This document shows positions 57,701 to 64,000 of a DNA stretch of 64,000 bases, piece after piece. A program made the translations under genes and the position numbers. Position 1 is the stretch's first letter; every line of letters starts with the position of its first letter. The notes under the pieces were generated by a model. That model was given only the letters and a program-made list of their open reading frames with translations, was not told the origin of the DNA and made no database searches. The stretch is from Euphorbia lathyris (lineage: Eukaryota; Streptophyta; Magnoliopsida; Malpighiales; Euphorbiaceae): contig NC_088917.1 of the NCBI RefSeq assembly GCF_963576675.1, positions 10,072,001 to 10,136,000 of the forward strand, in the 5' to 3' direction.

Positions 57701-60552
57701 ATATGCTTATATATGATATAAATGTAATAAAAGTGGAATCGTGTCAATTGTGTGAGTTGTCTATGTAAATCATGTTATCGTGTCAAAAATTGTCACCCGA
57801 GTTTCTGTCTAGTTAAACTAGTATGCGATCATCTTGATCTGTTGGGCAATGTTTCATTTTCCACTATGTTGCAGTGTCCGCGTTTAGTGTCTCTTTCCGT
57901 TTCAGTTCTTTTTCGTTTCGGTTTCTAGTTCCTTTTCCTAGCTATATTTTTATAGTTTCCCTTTGTCCATTTCGGTTTCAATTTCTATTTTCGTTTCTGT
58001 GCAACATAGTTTTTCCAGCCTAAATCTAGTAATTGAAAATGAGCAAATCTTATATGTTGGTGAAATACTCAATTTCCTTCAACTTGCACATCTATTGGAC
58101 CCAAACAAAGACGGGGACAAGGGTGCACGGGCTGTTGCATCCCAGTCACCCGGAACCACCCTCAGAGGGGTGGTTTCAGGCGGCCCTCTGCCTGGAACTA
58201 TTCGGTCGGCGGTGCAACCAGACCAGATGGCTGTTTTTTTAGTGGTTTCTGACTTCGCCACTGGACTCAAAATAAACTTCGCTATCAATTTAGTCCAGGC
58301 ATTTTTGCTCAAACTAGTCTAAACCCGATACATATCAATACGTTGTTCCTATTTTTTGGCACGTATTGCTTTTTATGCTGACACGTGTCATTTTGAACTA
58401 ATCCGGCCAAAGATAATACTTTATAGACTACTTTGAGAAAAAGTACCATTTACTGACTCTTAGGCTAGAAAGTCCTCCAATTTTCACTTTTAGGCTAATT
58501 TAGACCAACACAAGTCTAACTCACTTAACTCGACGCGTATTACATATCGAGTCAACTCGCGATTTGGACTAAATTAGCTTTAAAATAATGGATTTTTTTG
58601 GTTATAGACACTAATATGAACTTATTTATCCCAAACCGCAAAGTTAAGGGTGTTTTTGTGTAATGGAACGGTCATTCTGCAGGATTACTCGGTGGGATCG
58701 CCATGCTTTTATTGTCGTTGCACGACAAGATGCATCTGCTATTCGCTCTGCTGTTATTGACCGCTGGAAGTGCGGGTGCAGCAATTGCAGATGTAACAAT
58801 AGATGCCTGTGTTGCAAAGAATAGTAATATCCATCCTTTGCTTGCACCTGACTTGCAGAGCCTGTGCACCTCTAGTTCATCGATTGGAGCACTTGTCGGG
58901 TTCTCAATCAGCGGGATTTTCGTTCACTGGCTTGGCCCTAAGGTCTGCTGCTGCTCGATTTCGATATTTCCCCATACCTTTAGTTCCTTTTGAATATGTT
59001 ACAAGATGTTTTTTCTCCACTCCTTTGCAGGGAGTTTTCGGTTTGCTGATGATTCCGTCTGGACTTGTATTGCTCGTTGGAATGCTGTTTGATGAGCCAT
59101 TTATGCCCGGTTTTAGCTACAGACAGGTACTTTTTCGCTGTCTTTTATGCACCGTTCGAAACGAAGGCCGCCTGGACCGACTAGGCGCTCAAAATTGAGA
59201 ATCCACCGCGATTTTCTCCAATTAGTCCCTCTAGGTGTTTTATTGAATCCTAGGTGATTTTTAGCCGTCTTGCCTCCGCCTAGGCCGCCTCGACGCCGCC
59301 TCGACCGCCTAGGCGCCGCCTAATCGACAATGAAGAAAATCATTTTATATTGTGAATTTATTTTTTTCTTTGTTATAATTCACTTTTGAGTTGTTTTAAT
59401 GATATTGTTGTTAAATTGTTGATATTTGCACATTTTTAAAGATATATGTTCCAAATATACGTGTTTTTCTATATTAAATAATTTTATACTATTGTTTTTC
59501 GATAGTATAATACATATTTTAATTGAATTTATATAATAATTTGTTGATTAACAAATAAAAAATACAAAAATACAAATCCGATTAATCCCCGATTAATCCC
59601 TGGGCTCTGTCCGCCCGACTAGCGCCTAGCGTCTTTTACAACCTTGCTTTTACATCACTTCTTCAGACAACATATGTATCTGAACATCCTCATTTGTTTA
59701 ACAGGTAAACCAGAAGTTTGCTGATGCTGGTAAGGCTATGTGGACGACATTGAAGTTCCCGGACGTGTGGAGACCCTGTTTATACATGTACTTATCGTTC
59801 GCGTTGAGCGTGAACATCTACGAAGGGATGTTCTTCTGGTACACAGATTCGAAAGACGGACCATCTTTCTCTCAGGTATGTAATGTTCCTTTCGTGTTAT
59901 CTCCGAAACTCAGCTAGAGCATTGCTTAGTTATATGCAAATGCCTCGTGCAGGAGACCGTCGGGTTCATATTTTCGGTAGGTTCAATTGGATCTCTCTTA
60001 GCAGCAATACTATACCAAAACTTTCTCAAGGATCATCCTTTCCGCGACCTGCTTTTCTGGAGCCAGTTGCTATTCGGGTTGTCTGGAATGCTAGACTTAA
60101 TAATGGTGCTACGAATAAACTTGAAATTTGGCATACCGGATTATGTATTCGTTGTTCTCGATGGAAGTGTTTCGAAGATGATTTTGAATCTCAAATGGAT
60201 GCCTCTTCTCGTGCTAAGTTCGAAGCTATGTCCGTCCGGTATTGAAGGCACTTTCTTTGCTTTGCTCATGTCAATTGACAATGCTGGACTTCTTTCATCT
60301 TCATGGTTAGGAGGGCTCTTACTTCATTTATTGAACGTGACTCGGACGGAATTCGATAATCTCTGGCTAGTCATTATAATCCGGAGCTTGTTACGAGTTA
60401 GTCCACTGTGTCTGATATTTTTGGTTCCTAGAGGTACTCCGGATGCTTTCATGCTTCCGAATGCAATCTCCGGTACAGAAGAGAGAGATCATGAAGCTCC
60501 CGAAAACCCGAATATCGAAATGGTTGCCCTTGTAAACAATGTTGATAGTTGA
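54719..60552 (+). CDS. FBT6: Folate-biopterin transporter family protein, FBT6-like
   Basis: Five exons, 54719-55088, 58683-58942, 59031-59126, 59705-59875 and 59953-60552, join at GT-AG borders into a 498-residue protein. The N-terminal 30 residues are charged; then [20 protein letters not shown] starts the transporter domain, with [20 protein letters not shown] and the loop [12 protein letters not shown] typical of the BT1/FBT branch of the major facilitator superfamily. About twelve hydrophobic segments can be counted. The C-terminus is a short hydrophilic tail. The family moves folates or pterins, and At members are plasma-membrane or plastid proteins; substrate and location here are inferred. 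Its closeness to UBP22 mirrors At5g10790 and At5g10820, supporting the FBT6 assignment. No stop or frameshift was seen. Confidence 0.9.
55089..58682 (+). repeat. FBT6 intron 1 minisatellite
   Basis: The 3.6-kb intron is largely (55130-57800) a higher-order tandem array. Its sub-blocks are TTGTGTGAGTTTTCTATGTA, AATCGTGTTATCGTGTCAAA, TTATATGTTCTATATGCTTA and ATGATATAAATGCAATAAGA. About six units also include TTATTTCGTTATAGCTGGTA followed by AATTTTCACTACTTAAATG, which is a copy of the exon 1 end and donor at 55071-55107. 58080-58320 is a GC-richer patch of unknown origin. Confidence 0.85.
55683..55871 (-). mobile_element. Au-type tRNA-derived SINE in FBT6 intron 1
   Basis: On the minus strand it begins GAGGGCGAGCCTTGGCGCAA, with an A-box-like TTGGCGCAACGG and a B box GGTTCGAGTC, the RNA polymerase III promoter of a tRNA-derived SINE; the body CGGGGACGCGTAATGCGACC is that of the plant Au SINE. 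Flanked by a perfect 19-bp TSD, TATGTTCTATATACTTATA (55664-55682 and 55872-55890), taken from the surrounding minisatellite. Confidence 0.9.
59127..59704 (+). repeat. FBT6 intron 3 with CGCCTAGGCG-rich insertion
   Basis: From about 59150 to 59640 the intron holds GC-rich repeats of CGCCTAGGCG and GCCGCCTCGAC at the left, an AT-rich middle, and GACTAGCGCCTAGCGTC at the right, which pairs with GACTAGGCGCTC on the left. It looks like a foldback or MITE insertion; family not recognised. Confidence 0.45.
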
Positions 60553-61877
60553 TGTTGAAACCTCTTTTGAAGTTCTTGCCAGACTGATGCACTCCGATGT
60601 TTAAGTTAGTAAATATCTTAACAAAACGTCGTTGAATTCGAATCGCTTGCCCGAAACATTCGTGGTTTCGAGTAAATCCATTATTCCTCAGGATGAAGCT
60701 GAATCTTCTCTCTTTTCAGATCAAATATTGGCAGAGCCATTGAAGGAAAAAGTCTGCCTAGAAAATTAGGATCACTGTGCAATTAGTGAAAAGAATATAG
60801 TCAAAATAAAGAAAAAGAAAAAGTTTGTGTACACTTTTCATACTGAATGTGGTGATTTGTATATTAGGAAAAAAAGCATCTTTAGTCCTTGATGTTTTCA
60901 ATTTTTGTTAATTAAGTCTGATATTTTAATTTGATACATTAGTTCAATTATAGTGGCATACATTTTTCTTTCCCTGATTAGTAAAAAAGTTAGTTGTAAT
61001 GTTGTTACTAATTTTATATCTTACAAAATAACCCAATTTCTTCTAAAAAAATAATCCAATTTGACCAGAGGAGAAAAAAAAATGTTAAAGTTACCCCTAA
61101 AGTTATTGGTAAAGTTTAATTTTACTCTTAGAGTACAAATTAATCCAGTTTTGCCCTTGAGGTAAATTTTTTAGCTCAATTTTACTCTCATATTAGAAAC
61201 TCATTTTTTAGAAAATAAAAAAATAAGGTTAAAATTTGTTTCAATTGGTTTTTACAAACTGTAAATTTATTTTGACGTAGAAAATGATACTATTTAACTT
61301 TTTATATTTTCAAATAAGATTAACTTTACTCGTACTTTACTTTACAGAAATTTGAGCATACTAGTTTACCATGATTTGACTTGTTAATTAGTTACAAGGG
61401 CAAAATTAGATTTCTGAATACTAAAAAATTCATACTTATTAAAACCAAACCGGTTAAAGAATCGGAAAGAATAGAGAGTTAACGGTTAGAGGTTCGATCA
61501 GAATTGAACATGTGAAAATTTTGCTTTTATTAATTTAATAATGTATGCTTTTATTAATTTAATAATGTAGTACAATCTTACCAATATTAATAAAAGTTAT
61601 ATTAATAATAACATTTCTTTAATATCAATTCATGATATTTTGAGATATTAAATTAATAAATTTAATATGACAAAATAATTTTTTTATTAAAATTTAATAT
61701 ATATATAAATTGAAAAAGAAATATTCTTTTTAAATTAAATATATTTTTTTATTTATATTATTAACATGTAAATATGATATATATAATTTATTAGACTTTT
61801 AAATTTTACTTGTATTTAAAGTTTAAATACTAATTAAATTTTATTAATATTGAGAAGATAAAACAATTTTTGTGTAA

Positions 61878-61916
<39 letters not shown>

Positions 61917-62690
61917 TACTAATTAATATTTTAATTATTTAATTTGTAATATAAGTATATATTTTAAATGGTTATTAATAATCATATAAGTAAAAATGTG
62001 GTGTAATAATAAGCATTGGTATTTACAAACTAAAGGTTCAAGGTTCGTATCCTATATTTACTTAGGTTTTCTAAAAAGTAAAAACCGAAATACCTCCAAT
62101 CTGAAATGTGACCGGTTCCAATTGAACCGGGTTGACTCGGTCAGTTCAGTGCGAGTCTTATGTAAAAAAAAAAACATTTTATGATACTTATTTTTTAGAA
62201 AATAAAGAAATAAGTTGCAAACTTGTTTCTATCATTTTTTGGAATGCATAAAATAATACAATTTTTTCTCTAATATTTTTAAGCAAAATCAATTTTATCT
62301 TTAGCTGACAACAAATTTGAACATACTAGCTTACCGTGATTTGACTTGTTATTTAACGGTCACATCATACATTCCAAACATCAATTATGTCTATAAAAAA
62401 TTACTATGTTATTATTACAGTTACAAATAATCTGTCAAAACACACAAAAAAAAATTTTAGTTTATCGACAAACTTGTTTAGAAAGTTTGATGTGCCAGTC
62501 AAATAATTGTCAAACTACAGTCTCTTCAAATTTTCTGTCAGATAGAGGTAAAATTTATTTTACTTGAAAATATTAGGAGTAAAATTTTAGCATTTCGTAT
62601 GCATTCTCCTAAAAAACGATAAGGGTAAATTTGGATCTTATCCCGAAAATAAATAAAGTAATATTTATATAAATTATTTATCTATGAGGA
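60553..62690. other. FBT6 3' region and AT-rich spacer
   Basis: No gene seen. Two diverged direct copies lie at about 61205-61390 and 62192-62355 (both with TAGAAAATAAA near the start and TGATTTGACTTGTTA at the end). A (TA)n microsatellite lies at 61882-61910. Confidence 0.5.
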
Positions 62691-62699
62691 TTTTATATT

Positions 62700-62921
62700 T
62701 ATTTGGGCCTAAGATAAGAAAGTTGGGTTAGAGAAAACGGAGCCCTAGCCCTAGAAGTATAAAAGAAAAGACGAAACAGGAAGCTTTTGCCTCTGTAACC
62801 AAACAGGGAGAACGTCTTGCTTCCTTATTCCGGATTAGGGTTAAACGCTTCGCCTGTCATCATTTTAGGCGCCAAATGCAAGCAAAATCGACCAAACTAT
62901 AACAACAGTTACAGGTAAAAA
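62700..62921 (+). promoter_or_regulatory. Probable promoter and 5' untranslated exon of a further gene
   Basis: TTGGGCCTAAG (site II type, TGGGCC) at 62702, GCCCTAGCCCTAG (telo-box-like) at 62743, a TATA-like AGTATAAAAG at 62757, then a leader with GGATTAGGGTTAAACG, ending at ACAG|GTAAAAAG near 62921, a good donor. This set is typical of plant genes for translation or ribosome biogenesis with an intron in the 5' leader. The coding part would lie right of the window; the product is unknown. Confidence 0.4.
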
Positions 62922-63340
62922 GCCTCTTACTTTTTCACCACTTCAATTCTTTCTCCCCCTCTCTCTCTCCACTCTGCACATATCTTAATATATGTTCATC
63001 TGATTTTCAGCTTTCAATCTTGCCTGTTATGTGTTTGTTATAATGCTATAATAATGGGAGAAGATGTTTTGGGGTTAACTAAGTTGGGGGAAAATGTTTG
63101 GGTTCTGATAACTAAGATTTTTAGCTGTTTGTTTGGATTTTCTTTATTTGAGGTCCTGTGTATAGTTTAATATTCTCTACTCTTAATAAGAACAGCAGAA
63201 ACAGTGGAAAAAGGGAAATTTTTGATAGAGAGTGAAAGGCTTTGATTGGTACTACTTTTGTGTTTTCTTTGAATTGGTTTGGTTTGGTTATGAATCATGA
63301 TTTGTGAGCTGATACAAAATATGTAGGCCTAATATGTAAC

Positions 63341-64000
63341 TAACCATGGCGCTGGAGCCGAGTTAGTGGCCGGGTCTAAGGTAGAAGGCCGGAGTAAAGA
63401 GTGGTCCTAATGGATGGAAATAGGGGCCAGAATGAACTAAATCTCATGTAGGCCTAATATGTAACTGAGTGGGTGGCGCGGCCCCAGGTCTGGGGGAGAA
63501 GGTTTGACCTGGTAGCAGCCTTAAGGGATGGAAATAGGGGGTAGTAATGAATTGAATTTCATATAGAGTGCCTAGGGCTTATTAGGAGGGTGTGTATCCA
63601 AAACATGTAAACTCGTTTTAAACTCGTGAGGTCCAAGGTGTTGGATTTTGGTCAAATGAGAGTAGACAATATTTATTTGTTATTGGACCAGGTTGTTCCA
63701 ATTGGTATCAGAGCTGGCTCTTCACATGCGATGTGTAGTTCAGGGATGAACCGAGCGGAAAGCTAAATCCTCCTTTGTTAAGGTTTGGGATGAATGATTC
63801 CCTTATTTCGCGACTCACAGGAGCTGGTGGGCCGGTAAGGTCCTGGTCTGTAGAAGCGACTCTAAGGGATGGCAATGGGGTAGGAATGAACGGAGCTTAT
63901 TAGTAAAGTGGATTTCTAATAACATCTAGTTGTGAGACTTAAAGTGTTAGATTTGGTTAAAGCGGATAATATATCTACATGGTGTTGGAACAGATATTAC
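63341..64000 (+). repeat. LTR/TRIM-like repeat with Met-tRNA primer-like site
   Basis: Two diverged blocks carry the same order of motifs: AAGGGATGGAAATAGGGG near 63527 and TAAGGGATGGCAATGGGG near 63863, then GTGTTGGATTTTGGTCAAAT near 63629 and GTGTTAGATTTGGTTAAAGC near 63943. After the first block TTGGTATCAGAGC occurs at 63712, matching the tRNA-iMet primer site of copia or TRIM elements. I infer a small non-autonomous LTR element that runs off the window. Confidence 0.4.

Noticed and set aside
58079..58322. GC-richer frames in FBT6 intron 1
   Set aside because: No domain, no splice context that keeps the transporter frame; left as an unexplained insert.

Overview
The window is plant nuclear DNA, almost certainly from a eudicot. 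The evidence is spliced genes with GT-AG introns, an Au-type SINE, Sirevirus, Athila and Tat-like LTR retrotransposons, Mutator-like MITEs, and two single-copy genes whose closest relatives I recognise are Arabidopsis UBP22 (At5g10790) and FBT6 (At5g10820). The species cannot be fixed from the sequence.

Left part, about 1-37,820: a nest of LTR retrotransposons that can be unpicked from terminal repeats and target-site duplications (TSDs). The host is Sirevirus-like Ty1/copia element A (+ strand; pol tail 8,229-8,617, env-like ORF 10,840-13,772 and 25,268-25,496, split 3' LTR 26,022-26,623 and 36,968-37,820). It has been hit by: (B) a Tat-like Ty3/gypsy element ending at 8,228, carrying an antisense spliced plant-mobile-domain gene, a 35-unit 39-bp minisatellite and a 3-kb LTR; (C1) a solo Athila-like LTR, 9,000-10,697, TSD CCTAT; (D) a complete minus-strand Sirevirus, 13,773-25,262, TSD ACTTT; and (E) a pol-less Athila-like element, 26,624-36,962, TSD AAGAC, which itself contains solo LTR C2, 27,000-28,619, TSD ATATA.

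Right part, about 37,820-64,000: genic DNA. UBP22-like deubiquitinase gene (41,546-46,538, 3 exons), then a decayed gypsy protease region with two more solo LTRs (C4 48,164-49,451, TSD GTGAC; C3 50,819-52,431, TSD TTGAA), then an FBT6-like folate/biopterin transporter gene (54,719-60,552, 5 exons). A probable promoter and untranslated first exon of another + strand gene lies at about 62,700-62,921. Introns and spacers carry MITEs, a SINE and tandem repeats.

Most notable signals: (1) element E carries many 11-bp dyads of the form ACGC-NNN-GCGT in pairs set almost invariably 21 bp apart; the LTR of B has 18-bp palindromes at 21-bp steps just upstream of its TATA box, and C3 has palindromes at 20-21 bp steps. 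Different elements use different words with the same two-helical-turn geometry. (2) Each of the four accessory ORFs in A, B, D and E has a TATA box 86-118 bp upstream of its ATG, suggesting internal promoters separate from the LTR. (3) FBT6 intron 1 has grown by tandem duplication of a unit that includes its own 5' splice site.
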